Of a stretch of DNA of 64,000 bases, positions 10,903 through 19,710 are shown piece by piece. The position numbers were made by a program, and so were the translations under genes. The DNA is taken from positions 1 to 64,000 of the forward strand of contig NZ_BJDG01000005.1 of assembly GCF_005404945.1 (NCBI RefSeq), given 5' to 3'. The notes beneath the pieces are model-generated. The model made no database searches. It saw only the letters and a list, made by a program, of their open reading frames with translations, and had not been told where the DNA came from. This DNA is from Lactiplantibacillus pingfangensis (lineage in GTDB: Bacteria > Bacillota > Bacilli > Lactobacillales > Lactobacillaceae). Numbering within the stretch: position 1 is the first letter of the stretch; each line of letters begins with the position of its first letter.

Positions 10903-12906
10903 CTAGCTGATCTGTGCTTTCAATTCCATTACGGTATCCCGTAAGGTTGCGGCCTGTTCGAAGTCAAGCTTCTTCGCCGCTGTCTTCATTTGCTCTTCAA
11001 GTTTACTAATTAAATCTAATTGTTGTTCGTGCGTCATGTCATCGAAATCAGTTTCCAAGAAGTCATCCTTCTTGCCCGCATCCGCCGTATTCTTAGTCGA
11101 CGCAATTAAGTCTGGAATCGCCTTTTTAATTGTCTTTGGCGTAATATGATGATCTTCATTGTATTTTTCCTGAATTCGACGCCGACGCGCAGTTTCATCA
11201 ATCGCGGCCTGCATGGATTCAGTTGTCGAATCCGCATACATGATGACCGCGCCATTTTCATTTCGCGCCGCACGCCCGATCGTTTGAATCAATGACCGTT
11301 CATTCCGCAAAAAACCTTCCTTATCTGCATCCAAAATCGCAACTAAGGAAACCTCGGGAACGTCAATCCCTTCACGTAAGAGGTTGATCCCAACTAAAAC
11401 GTCGTATTTGCCCAAACGCAAATCACGAATAATCTTCGTTCGTTCCAAAGTCTTAATATCACTGTGAAGATAAGCCACCTTGATGCCTAAATCTTTCAAA
11501 TAATCCGTTAAATCTTCGGACATTTTTTTCGTTAAAGTCGTAATAAAGACCCGTTCATCAAGATCAATGCGCTTATTAATCTCGCCAACGAGATCATCAA
11601 TTTGGCCCATAATTGGCCGAACTTCGATCGTTGGGTCCAACAAGCCAGTCGGCCGAATAATTTGTTGAACGACATGCTTAGTCCGGTCCATTTCGTATGG
11701 TCCAGGTGTCGCGGACATATAAACAACTTGATTAATGTGTTGTTCCACTTCTTCGAGCTTTAATGGTCGGTTATCTAGGGCCGATGGCAATCGGAACCCA
11801 TAATCAACCAACATCTGTTTCCGCGCTCGGTCACCATTATACATGCCCCGAACTTGCGGCATGGTCACATGCGATTCATCGACAACCATTAAAAAGTCTT
11901 TCGGGAAGAAATCCAGCAAGGTATAAGGCGGCTCACCAGGCTTACGCCCATCCATAAACCGCGAGTAATTTTCAATCCCACTGGTATAACCCATTTCACG
12001 TAACATTTCGATGTCATAGGTCGTCCGTTGTTTTAGGCGCTGCGCTTCAAGTAATTTACCATCATCATCAAGTTCCTTCAAACGGTTGGTCATCTCATCT
12101 TCAATCCCGTTGATGGCATGCTCCATGATGGCATCATTCGTCATAAAGTGGGTCGCCGGGAAAATTGCGACATGATCCCGATCGGCAACAATTTCACCAG
12201 TCAAGGCGTCGATTTCACGAATCCGATCAATTTCATCACCAAAAAATTCAACCCGTAACGCATGATCATCGCGTGATGCGGGGAAAATCTCAACCACGTC
12301 GCCATGAACACGAAAACGGCCCCGTTGGAAATCAATATCGTTACGGTCAAATTGAATATCGACTAATTTTCGTAACAGATCGTCTCGCGGAATTTCCATG
12401 CCGACCCGTAATGACACCACGTGGTCTTTATATTCATGCGGATCCCCTAAACCGAAAATACTTGAAACTGACGCAACCACAATCACATCATTGCGTTCGA
12501 GCAATGAACTGGTAGCCGAATGCCGTAACTTATCAATTTCATCATTGATGGCGGAGTCCTTTTCAATATACGTATCGCTCGAAGGCACATAGGCTTCGGG
12601 TTGATAATAATCATAGTAACTGACAAAGTATTCCACCGCGTTGTTCGGGAAAAACTTCTTAAATTCACCATACAATTGGCCCGCTAACGTCTTGTTGTGC
12701 GACAAAATCAACGTTGGTCGATTCTCTTGCGCAATCACATTAGAAATTGTGAAAGTTTTCCCGGTCCCCGTGGCCCCCAGCAAAATTTGTTCCTTTTCGC
12801 CGGCATCTAGGCCCGCAGTTAACTTCTGAATAGCCTGGGGTTGGTCCCCCGTTGGCTGATAGTCCGAAACTAGGTCAAACTTATTATCATCAACTCGATC
12901 AATCAA
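10903..12906 (-). CDS. uvrB: Excinuclease ABC subunit B
   Basis: UvrB, 667 residues, the helicase-like subunit that loads at the lesion and recruits UvrC. Walker A GATGTGKT is at 44-51, the tyrosine-rich beta-hairpin ([11 protein letters not shown]) at about 93-103, the DESH motif II is intact, and the last 40 residues form the UVR domain for UvrC/UvrA contact. Good ribosome binding site (GGAGG) before the ATG. Cotranscribed with uvrA downstream. I did not find a clear LexA box in the short upstream gap. Confidence 0.98.
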   Translation of the reverse strand: MIDRVDDNKFDLVSDYQPTGDQPQAIQKLTAGLDAGEKEQILLGATGTGKTFTISNVIAQENRPTLILSHNKTLAGQLYGEFKKFFPNNAVEYFVSYYDYYQPEAYVPSSDTYIEKDSAINDEIDKLRHSATSSLLERNDVIVVASVSSIFGLGDPHEYKDHVVSLRVGMEIPRDDLLRKLVDIQFDRNDIDFQRGRFRVHGDVVEIFPASRDDHALRVEFFGDEIDRIREIDALTGEIVADRDHVAIFPATHFMTNDAIMEHAINGIEDEMTNRLKELDDDGKLLEAQRLKQRTTYDIEMLREMGYTSGIENYSRFMDGRKPGEPPYTLLDFFPKDFLMVVDESHVTMPQVRGMYNGDRARKQMLVDYGFRLPSALDNRPLKLEEVEQHINQVVYMSATPGPYEMDRTKHVVQQIIRPTGLLDPTIEVRPIMGQIDDLVGEINKRIDLDERVFITTLTKKMSEDLTDYLKDLGIKVAYLHSDIKTLERTKIIRDLRLGKYDVLVGINLLREGIDVPEVSLVAILDADKEGFLRNERSLIQTIGRAARNENGAVIMYADSTTESMQAAIDETARRRRIQEKYNEDHHITPKTIKKAIPDLIASTKNTADAGKKDDFLETDFDDMTHEQQLDLISKLEEQMKTAAKKLDFEQAATLRDTVMELKAQIS

Positions 12907-12962
12907 AAGCGACTCCTCCTTTAAAGCGTTTAATTTTATTAGCCGTCACCGCACTGAGCGGC

Positions 12963-12995
12963 ATAAAAAATAGGCAAGCACCCGCTTCCCTATCA
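12963..12995 (-). terminator. Terminator of the HD-domain gene
   Basis: On the minus strand ATAGG...AGC pairs with GCT...CCTAT around a GGGT loop (970-993), followed by six T. It separates the HD-domain gene from uvrB. Confidence 0.65.
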
Positions 12996-13041
12996 ATTAC
13001 AAATCGCTATTTATTTTAGCACATCGAACATACTTTCGCTA

Positions 13042-13689
13042 TTAATTGGATTGCGTGTTTGCCGCCAAAATTTGGGTTGTCAAGGCCTGCAGCTTATCTT
13101 GGTTCGTGAACGATTCTGCTAACATTTCAGGTAGGACCGATTTCAAGAAATATTGGACACTACTGAGTTGCTTGAACGACACGACAGTCTTCAAACTCTC
13201 CTGATAAATATCCGTAAAAACGGGTTCCGGATTACCTTTTTGAATTTCACCAAATGACTCATATAACAAATCGACCTTATCCGCGACAGATAAAATTTGA
13301 CCTTCTAAAGTCGCATCTTTACCTTCAGACAAGCGCCGTGAATACGCCGCCTGAAACTCAGCTGGAATTTCATTTTGAACAAAGTTTTGTGACAATTTGT
13401 GTTCCACATCCGCCAACATTTCCCGCAGCGTCGCCGTTGCATATTTGACTGGCGTTTTAATATCGCCAATGAAGCGTTCGTTATAATCATGATTCAACGA
13501 CTTTTCATACAATGACCGCCAGTCAACTTGATGCCCAGCATTTTCTTCCACGTCACCTAAAAACTGCGCAATTTCCGCGACTTTAAATGAGTGGGCCGCC
13601 ACCGAGTGATTTTGATACTTAAAAAATCCTGGCGCCCGTTGAATCGTTTCTAAGTTACTCAAGCTTTGTAAATATTGATGCATTCCCAT
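13042..13689 (-). CDS. YfbR-like HD-domain 5'-nucleotidase
   Basis: A 215-residue HD-superfamily metal phosphohydrolase. The HD core is recognisable: an early His in NHSVAAHSFKVAEIA, the paired His-Asp in LNHDYNERFIGDIKTPVKY, and the later Asp in SVADKVDLLYE. The stretch NERFIGDIKTPVKY closely fits the YfbR group, which are 5'-deoxynucleotidases of dNTP salvage; that activity is inferred. The start at 13689 (MGMHQ) uses GGAAGGTG at proper spacing; a GTG three codons upstream would bury this site. Single-gene unit upstream of uvrB. Confidence 0.85.
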   Translation of the reverse strand: MGMHQYLQSLSNLETIQRAPGFFKYQNHSVAAHSFKVAEIAQFLGDVEENAGHQVDWRSLYEKSLNHDYNERFIGDIKTPVKYATATLREMLADVEHKLSQNFVQNEIPAEFQAAYSRRLSEGKDATLEGQILSVADKVDLLYESFGEIQKGNPEPVFTDIYQESLKTVVSFKQLSSVQYFLKSVLPEMLAESFTNQDKLQALTTQILAANTQSN

Positions 13690-13761
13690 TTCAATCACCT
13701 TCCCGCACGCTATTAAATTGGCCTAAGTGTAACAAAAGGCGTGCTTTTGAGCAACAAAAGA

Positions 13762-13870
13762 GTGGGGCAAAAGGCGGGTTGCTACCGAGCATAGCATAGG
13801 AAACCGAATGATTGGGTTTTTCAATCGTTCGATTTCCGTAGCTCTGTTGCATCTGTGCCTTTTGTTCCAC
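13762..13870. repeat. Long hairpin repeat element
   Basis: A long inverted repeat: 13762-13775 pairs with 13857-13870 (14 positions, two as G-U), and an inner arm around 13799-13812 pairs with 13822-13836 about a T-rich loop. It ends 90 nt before the MFS exporter's stop. The layout, a long imperfect hairpin without coding capacity between genes, is typical of dispersed intergenic repeats in lactobacilli; copy number cannot be judged from one window. Confidence 0.55.
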
Positions 13871-13902
13871 GTTTCGACTATAAATATTCGGAGCTGCAAA
13901 CA

Positions 13903-13927
13903 GAATCTGGGATGTTGTCCCAGACTC
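13903..13927. terminator. Hairpin beside the long repeat
   Basis: TCTGGGA at 13906-13912 pairs perfectly with TCCCAGA at 13918-13924 across a TGTTG loop; flanks extend the stem to 10 bp with one mismatch. There is no clear T-run. It sits past the 3' ends of the converging HD and MFS reading directions and may be part of the repeat element rather than a true terminator. Confidence 0.4.
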
Positions 13928-13970
13928 CGATCACAAACTCATTTTGGCAACGATTCAGATCAGCGGCTCA

Positions 13971-15167
13971 CTACCGCCCAAGCTTGGCAGGTTTTCTCGG
14001 GTCCCGTAACATAAACGCCATCAAATAGGACACAATCAAGAAAACTGAGACCACAATATATGGATAGTGAGTGTTCATATCCAGTAACATGCCAGACATG
14101 ATTGGCCCAACAATATTCCCGACACTCGTTAAAGACATGTTTAACCCATTGATCAGCCCTTGATTGGACTCACTAGCTTTGGTCAGTAACGTGGTAATTG
14201 CCGGACGCAACAAATCGAATGCCGAGAAAATCACGAGTGTCGCAATCATAACTTCCAATTTGGCATGAGCTTGCGTAATCCAAATCGTACAAACTGCCGC
14301 TGACGCAAAACAGACTCGAATCACCCGCCGTTCACCGAAACGTTGCACAAACGTATCAAATAAGGCGACTTGCAAAAATAGTGAAATTAGCCCATTTAAC
14401 GTTAACACTAACGCAATGTTGTTCAGGCTAAAGTGGAAGACTTCGTTCACATAAATACTGTAGATACTTTCAAATCCTTGTAGCCCAAATGACGAGACCA
14501 GAATCATCGTAAACAGGATGATGATTGGCACCGTCCAGAAAGCCCGCGTCATCGGATGGTGGGCTGGCTCAGTCGTTGCCTCAGCCGCCAAATCAGTTTT
14601 CGCCAAGGTCTCGGCATCACTTGGTAACAGGCTGATCAAGACAATGGCGGAGACCAGGCCCAAGGTTCCGGCCACCCAAAATGGCGTTTTATAACTGATT
14701 CCGGCCAAAATTCCACCAATCCCCGGGCCTAGAATTAAGCCACCACTGAACGCCGCTGATAACCAACCAATGACCTTAGCACGTTGCCGTTTGGTCGTAA
14801 TATCCGAGGCTAATGCCATCGCGGTTGGCACAACCATGGCAGCCGACAAACCACCGATCAGCCGCGAAATATTAAACATCCAGAGGTGATTCGTTAGTGC
14901 AAATAAGAATTCCGAAACCATATACAAGAATAATCCGGCGGTTAACACTGGCTTACGTCCAATGCGGTCTGAGACCCGCCCGATAATTGGCGAGGCCACA
15001 AACTGGGCCAACGCAAATAAGGCGTTCATAATTCCCATATCAGTTGCCGTTAAGTGGAGTTCATTTTTAATAAATGGCATGACCGGAATCACTAAACTGA
15101 TTCCCAAACAGACTAAAAATTCACTAAAAACTAATATAAAAATGGCACGTTTCGTTTGACGAGTCAT
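13971..15167 (-). CDS. MFS multidrug-type exporter
   Basis: A 398-residue major facilitator with about 12 membrane segments. Motif A, GRVSDRIGRKP, lies at 63-73 after helix 2, and a motif-C-like glycine-rich stretch (GLILGPGIGGILAGI) is in helix 5, which marks the drug:proton antiporter branch. The central loop is charged and rich in Ala/Glu. Substrate is unknown. Start at 15167 (MTRQTKR) is set by GAGGTG upstream; the frame is open 20 codons further but without a ribosome binding site. Divergent from the dipeptidase gene. Confidence 0.88.
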   Translation of the reverse strand: MTRQTKRAIFILVFSEFLVCLGISLVIPVMPFIKNELHLTATDMGIMNALFALAQFVASPIIGRVSDRIGRKPVLTAGLFLYMVSEFLFALTNHLWMFNISRLIGGLSAAMVVPTAMALASDITTKRQRAKVIGWLSAAFSGGLILGPGIGGILAGISYKTPFWVAGTLGLVSAIVLISLLPSDAETLAKTDLAAEATTEPAHHPMTRAFWTVPIIILFTMILVSSFGLQGFESIYSIYVNEVFHFSLNNIALVLTLNGLISLFLQVALFDTFVQRFGERRVIRVCFASAAVCTIWITQAHAKLEVMIATLVIFSAFDLLRPAITTLLTKASESNQGLINGLNMSLTSVGNIVGPIMSGMLLDMNTHYPYIVVSVFLIVSYLMAFMLRDPRKPAKLGR

Positions 15168-15337
15168 GACAGCTTCACCTCGGAGAGTATTTTTGACACA
15201 ATAACGTACATCATAACAAGCAATCATAATAATTGTCCACTTTTATAACCGTATCAATTGATGGAATTCATCTCAGCAGACAAAAGCCGTAAAATTGCGT
15301 ACAATAGCGCTAATGACAACATTGGAGGTTCAACGAA

Positions 15338-15892
15338 ATGCGTCCTGAATTAACCGGTTTCACAAATGTGCAAAAGCTCTCACCAACAATTATTGTTGAC
15401 TTACGTTACGCTACGACTCATAACTTTACTCACCAGATTATTTATGATTTCACCACTGCCATCGTTCGCACGGGTACCGCTCAAAAACTGGCCAACGCTA
15501 GTCAGGCCTTGGCAAAACAAGGTTACCGTTTAAAGATCTGGGATGCTTATCGGCCGGTGAGCGCGCAAAAACGCCTCTTTGACGTTTATCCCGATCCTGA
15601 ATTTGTCGCTAAGCCCAATCCTAATTTCAGTCATCAAAAGGGGGTCACCTTAGACTTAACCTTAACCGATCTCACTGGTCACGAGTGCACGATGCCGACC
15701 GCCTTCGACGATTTCAGTCCATCGGCCCATCGTGACGCGCCAAGAACTGTGGCCCAAGACCATTACTATCAAATTTTGAACACCGCGATGTGCAATGCTG
15801 GCTTCATCGGCTACGAAAATGAGTGGTGGGATTACCGTGATGCGGATATGGACAGCTATCAGCCATTAGCCGCAAATCCTAATGATTATTAA
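15338..15892 (+). CDS. VanX/DdpX-type D-Ala-D-Ala dipeptidase
   Basis: A 184-residue peptidase M15D protein. Family features: substrate-binding Arg in DAYRP (R72), first metal ligands in SHQKGVTLDLTL (H99, D106), and the catalytic Glu in NEWWDYRD (E162). In VanX the motif is EWWH, with His as the third zinc ligand; here that residue is D165. Metal binding may use Asp, or activity may be altered. VanX-type enzymes hydrolyse D-Ala-D-Ala; no vanH/vanA partners are nearby, so peptidoglycan dipeptide recycling is likelier than glycopeptide resistance. No signal peptide, so cytoplasmic. GGAGG precedes the ATG. Confidence 0.85.
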   Translation: MRPELTGFTNVQKLSPTIIVDLRYATTHNFTHQIIYDFTTAIVRTGTAQKLANASQALAKQGYRLKIWDAYRPVSAQKRLFDVYPDPEFVAKPNPNFSHQKGVTLDLTLTDLTGHECTMPTAFDDFSPSAHRDAPRTVAQDHYYQILNTAMCNAGFIGYENEWWDYRDADMDSYQPLAANPNDY

Positions 15893-15897
15893 TCGAC

Positions 15898-15944
15898 AAT
15901 AGCGCCACGATGACAAGGTTTAATCCAGTCATCGTGGCGCTATT
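15898..15944 (+). terminator. Dipeptidase terminator
   Basis: A perfect 17-bp stem (15898-15914 with 15928-15944) followed by TTTTAAA, directly after the dipeptidase stop. Confidence 0.85.
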
Positions 15945-15956
15945 TTAAATTGGCCT

Positions 15957-15992
15957 AAAAGCGATACGCTCACTTTTCAGCGTATCGCTTTT
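15957..15992 (-). terminator. Phosphoglucomutase terminator
   Basis: A perfect 14-bp stem (15957-15970 with 15979-15992) with T-tracts built into the arms, just after the phosphoglucomutase stop codon on the minus strand. Confidence 0.8.
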
Positions 15993-16002
15993 AACTTGCC
16001 GT

Positions 16003-17730
16003 TTATTCTTTGATAAATGCTTGAATCGCTTGGTCAAACTGATCAAGCTTCGTGTTAGCTTCAGCCAAACTATCGCCCAAAGTCCCAATGTAGAACTTGA
16101 TCTTAGGTTCTGTCCCAGATGGGCGAATCGCAATCCACGTCCCATCAGCTAGTTTATACTTCAATACGTTCGCTGTTGGTAACGCAATTGGTGCCGTATG
16201 ACCGTCAGCAAAAGTTTCCGTTTGTGACGAAAAGTCTTCAGTTGAAACAACTTTATTCCCAGCAAAGTCCACTGGCGCTTCATTCCGGAATTTTGTCATC
16301 AGCGCTTTGATTTTATCGCCGCCACCAACACCATCGAATTCTTCGGAAGTCGTCTTTTCGCGGAAATAGCCATACTCTGCAAACAAGTCTTGTAACCCAT
16401 CATAAAGGTTCTTGCCTTGTTGCTTGTAATAAGCGGCAACTTCTGCCAGCAAGACGGTTGTTTGAATTGCATCTTTATCATGGACGAATGGCTTGATCAA
16501 GTAACCATAGCTTTCCTCGAAACCAAACATGTAAGTGTGTTCGCCGGTTTCTTCGAAGTGTTCAATCTGTTCAGCAATGTACTTGAACCCAGTCAACACA
16601 TTGATCATCTCGACATTGTATGATGCCGCGACCTTGGTTGCAAATTCACTGGAAACAATCGACTTAACTGCCGCTGCATTAGCTGGCAAGGTGCCGGCAT
16701 CCTGGTTGGCTTGTAAAATATAATGCAACAAGACGGCCGCAATTTGGTTCCCAGTCAATAACACATAGTCCCCATTTGGTTGCCGCACCGCAGTTCCTAA
16801 GCGATCAGCATCAGGATCAACGGCAATTAAAACATCCGCGCCTTCCTTTTTGCCTAAATCAATCGCCATTTTGAAGGCTTCTGGAAATTCAGGGTTAGGA
16901 AACTTGACCGTCGAAAATTCAGGATCAGCGACGGCTTGTTCTTTAACGACCGAAAAGTTTTTAAAGCCAGCATTACGCAAGGCTTTTTCGCCTAACATCC
17001 GGCCAGTCCCATGCAATGGCGTGAAAACGAGCTTCATGTCTTTCCCAACTTCATCAATCAACTTTTGATTGATATTGACCGTTTTAACTTTAGCCAAATA
17101 AGCTTGGTCGACATCATCGCCAATAATCGTCATCGTTTTAGTCGTGAGTAGTTGGTCTTCATCAGCCACTTTAATGGCAAACAAATCCGTTACTTTGCGA
17201 ATATAAGACGTAATTAAATCAGATTCCTTTGGTGGCATTTGACCGCCATCTTCACCATAAATCTTATAACCATTATATTGTTTAGGGTTATGGCTAGCAG
17301 TAATCATAATCCCCGCATAGGTGTGTAAATGCCGCACAGTAAAGGATAATTCAGGCGTCGGCCGTAAACTTTCAAATACAAATGACTTGATACCGTGTTC
17401 ACCTAAAACCCGCGCAGATTCATGCGCAAAGTCTTCTGAATGATGGCGTGAGTCAAAACTAATCGCGACCCCACGTTCTTTAACCTCAGCAGGGAGCGTA
17501 TCCATAAAAATGGCGAGGCCTTCGGTAGCTTGCCGAACCGTATAGATATTCATTCGGTTAATACCAGGTCCGAGCACGCCACGCATTCCGGCCGTCCCAA
17601 ATTCCATTGGTTGATAAAATGCATCTTCTAACGTCGCGTCGTCACCGGCGCTGGCAATTAATTCTTGTTTAAGGCTTGTTTCAAGTGTTGCTTGGTTTTT
17701 CCAAGTCGCATAGGTGTCTTTCCAACTCAA
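16003..17730 (-). CDS. pgcA: Phospho-sugar mutase (alpha-phosphoglucomutase)
   Basis: An alpha-D-phosphohexomutase of about 575 residues, like Bacillus PgcA, interconverting glucose-1-P and glucose-6-P for UDP-glucose, wall and polysaccharide synthesis (galU also lies in the window). The phosphoserine loop TASHNPKQYNGYK is at about 144-156; the metal loop (DPDADRLG), sugar loop (FGFEESYGYL) and phosphate-binding RPSGTEPK are all present. The start is ambiguous: I prefer TTG at 17730 (SWKDTYATW, as in PgcA) with GGGG 9 nt upstream. An ATG at 17739 has no spaced ribosome binding site, and the frame opens at a TTG at 17745. Confidence 0.93.
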   Translation of the reverse strand: MSWKDTYATWKNQATLETSLKQELIASAGDDATLEDAFYQPMEFGTAGMRGVLGPGINRMNIYTVRQATEGLAIFMDTLPAEVKERGVAISFDSRHHSEDFAHESARVLGEHGIKSFVFESLRPTPELSFTVRHLHTYAGIMITASHNPKQYNGYKIYGEDGGQMPPKESDLITSYIRKVTDLFAIKVADEDQLLTTKTMTIIGDDVDQAYLAKVKTVNINQKLIDEVGKDMKLVFTPLHGTGRMLGEKALRNAGFKNFSVVKEQAVADPEFSTVKFPNPEFPEAFKMAIDLGKKEGADVLIAVDPDADRLGTAVRQPNGDYVLLTGNQIAAVLLHYILQANQDAGTLPANAAAVKSIVSSEFATKVAASYNVEMINVLTGFKYIAEQIEHFEETGEHTYMFGFEESYGYLIKPFVHDKDAIQTTVLLAEVAAYYKQQGKNLYDGLQDLFAEYGYFREKTTSEEFDGVGGGDKIKALMTKFRNEAPVDFAGNKVVSTEDFSSQTETFADGHTAPIALPTANVLKYKLADGTWIAIRPSGTEPKIKFYIGTLGDSLAEANTKLDQFDQAIQAFIKE

Positions 17731-17949
17731 GTAGACCATCCCCAATTCATATTGTTGTTAGTGCTTACAAAAACAGTATACAACATGCGCGCCGGTCGTA
17801 GTCTAAAATTCGCTAAAAATCCCGTTAGAACAAGCAGTTATTATTCACATCTAGCCTTGCTTCAAGGAGTTGCGTGTCAATTTTGGGACGCTTAATTGGT
17901 TAAGTCACTCATCAAACTTGGTATAATTATCTTAATTAAGGAGGTTATC

Positions 17950-18402
17950 ATGACTTTTTATTCATACGATTATTTAACGCATCAAAATAGCAATCATGTC
18001 CTATTTCAGCTCGCAGCGATTAGTATTATTATTCTTATCATTGCGGCTGTTAGTTGGCTCTGGTATCGTCACAAAACTGACCTCAAATACCGTGATTTGG
18101 TCATTATTATGGTCTTGCTGCTATTATTACTCGTTGGCATTCAAGTCAACGAATGGCAAAGTTTGCAATCGCGTTTTTCACAGAAATCTCAAGTTACTCA
18201 AATTATGCAGCGCGTCGCCCAAGAAAAAGACGTGCCACGACAACAAGTCTGGTCAAATACGGCGACTGTCAGCAGCGGCATGCTAATCAAAGTCAAAGCT
18301 CAAATTTACAACGTCACCGTTAATCCCGATGGTAATAGTTATACTTTAACTAAAGCCACCACTATTAATGCACGACTCAACTACGTTAAAAGGGGGAATT
18401 AG
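17950..18402 (+). CDS. DUF3290-family membrane protein
   Basis: A 150-residue protein with two N-terminal membrane helices (about 20-36 and 50-65) and a C-terminal soluble half (70-150). It matches the DUF3290 family, which is nearly always paired with DUF421 proteins, as here. No function is known. Start at 17950 (MTFYSYD) is fixed by AAGGAGG; the upstream open 18 codons include the promoter. The stop codon abuts the next start. Confidence 0.82.
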   Translation: MTFYSYDYLTHQNSNHVLFQLAAISIIILIIAAVSWLWYRHKTDLKYRDLVIIMVLLLLLLVGIQVNEWQSLQSRFSQKSQVTQIMQRVAQEKDVPRQQVWSNTATVSSGMLIKVKAQIYNVTVNPDGNSYTLTKATTINARLNYVKRGN

Positions 18403-19035
18403 ATGTTTTCATATTGGACGGTTTCAATTAAGTTAGCTTTAGGCTTATTGACGATTATTTTGCAAATCAATCTCTCAGGTAAAAGCAATCTCGCCCCCAT
18501 TAGTGCCCTGGATCAAGTTCAAAATTATGTTCTCGGTGCCATCGTTGGTGGCATGATTTACAGCACTACTGTGACGGTATTACAATACATTTTAGTGCTG
18601 CTCATTTGGACCTTGCTAGTCTTAATCCTGCGATTTTTAACACATCACAATCATTATATTAAGCAACTGATTGACGGCAAGCCACAGCTGTTAATCAAAA
18701 ATGGTGAATTGTTAGTTGCCACCGCGCTAAAGAATGGCATGAGCGCTAACGACCTCGCCTTTCGATTACGAACTGAGGGCATTACTGATATTCGTTTTGT
18801 GAAACGGACCGTGTTAGAACAAAATGGCCAATTGACCATTACCCAAGTTGGCGATGATGCGATCAAATACCCGATTATCGTAGATGGACAGTTGAATGCG
18901 GATGCGCTCGAAACAAGTGATCACGATCTCAATTGGCTGCAGTCACAATTGGACGCCAAGAACTATGCCATCAGTGATATTTACTTGGCAACTTATACGA
19001 ATAAGCAATTATTACTATTTCCTTATCAACACTAA
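18403..19035 (+). CDS. DUF421 (YetF/YdfS-like) membrane protein
   Basis: A 210-residue DUF421 protein: about three N-terminal helices up to residue 85, then a cytoplasmic region with the family's IKNGELLVATALKNGMSANDL segment. Related Bacillus YetF/YdfR proteins are of unknown role; some are spore-germination accessory proteins in spore formers, which cannot apply here. Starts immediately after the DUF3290 stop codon with GGGGG upstream, so the two are surely cotranslated and probably form one complex. Confidence 0.85.
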   Translation: MFSYWTVSIKLALGLLTIILQINLSGKSNLAPISALDQVQNYVLGAIVGGMIYSTTVTVLQYILVLLIWTLLVLILRFLTHHNHYIKQLIDGKPQLLIKNGELLVATALKNGMSANDLAFRLRTEGITDIRFVKRTVLEQNGQLTITQVGDDAIKYPIIVDGQLNADALETSDHDLNWLQSQLDAKNYAISDIYLATYTNKQLLLFPYQH

Positions 19036-19058
19036 AAAGTTAGCAATTTTTTGCGAAC

Positions 19059-19664
19059 TTATTCTAAATTAGCGGCTAAATAGGCGGTTAGCGTTTGTTT
19101 TGCCTGCGCAACAATTGCCGGTCGATCTGCCCCCGTCAAATCCAGTCCCTGGGCCCGAATCACTGTCATTTTGGGAATGCCCATCAGATTTAAAATCGTG
19201 CGTAAGTAGTATGGGGCGATGTCAGCCGCAACGTAGCGCAAATCGTGTTCATAATCACTGCCACTTGATTGCACGTAGACGACCTTTTGATGACCATCTA
19301 GTAACCCAATTGACCCCGTCGCCGTATATTTAAAAGTCTTATTGGCAATAAAAATATTATCAATATAATCTTTAAGTTTACTGACCACATTAAAATTGTG
19401 CAGGGGCATCATGATCATAATCAAATCGGCAGCTTGCCACTGATCAATCAGACGATTTTGTTGGGCAACGACTGTTTCTGGCTGGTTTAAGCTGGTCGCC
19501 GTCACTCGCGGTAAATCAGTTTGCGGATCATAAAGGGTGACTTGTGCCACGGTCGCGTGCGGCGCTAACTGCCGAATCGTCGTCAGGGCATGGCTCTGCA
19601 ATTGATTAATGGTACGAGCAGGATTCATAAAATCAGGATGGGCATTAATTACTAAAATTTTCAT
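19059..19664 (-). CDS. azoR: FMN-dependent NADH-azoreductase
   Basis: A 201-residue flavodoxin-fold quinone/azo reductase (AzoR, formerly AcpD). The FMN-binding segment MMPLHNFNVVSKLKDYIDNI, with the family's P-x-x-N-F-x-x-x-x-x-L-K-x-x-I/M-D, lies at about 88-108, followed by the GSIGLLDGHQKVVYVQSSG motif. It likely reduces quinones or electrophiles with NADH; the old ACP phosphodiesterase name is wrong for this family. AAAGGAAG precedes the ATG. It is divergent, 46 bp apart, from the MocR-type regulator that may control it. Confidence 0.9.
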   Translation of the reverse strand: MKILVINAHPDFMNPARTINQLQSHALTTIRQLAPHATVAQVTLYDPQTDLPRVTATSLNQPETVVAQQNRLIDQWQAADLIMIMMPLHNFNVVSKLKDYIDNIFIANKTFKYTATGSIGLLDGHQKVVYVQSSGSDYEHDLRYVAADIAPYYLRTILNLMGIPKMTVIRAQGLDLTGADRPAIVAQAKQTLTAYLAANLE

Positions 19665-19710
19665 AGGATGAACTTCCTTTCAAATTTATCACGTCATTGG
19701 AGATGGTTGC

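Noticed and set aside
15338-15892. Vancomycin resistance cluster
   Set aside because: The VanX-type enzyme stands alone, without vanH, vanA or vanRS neighbours.
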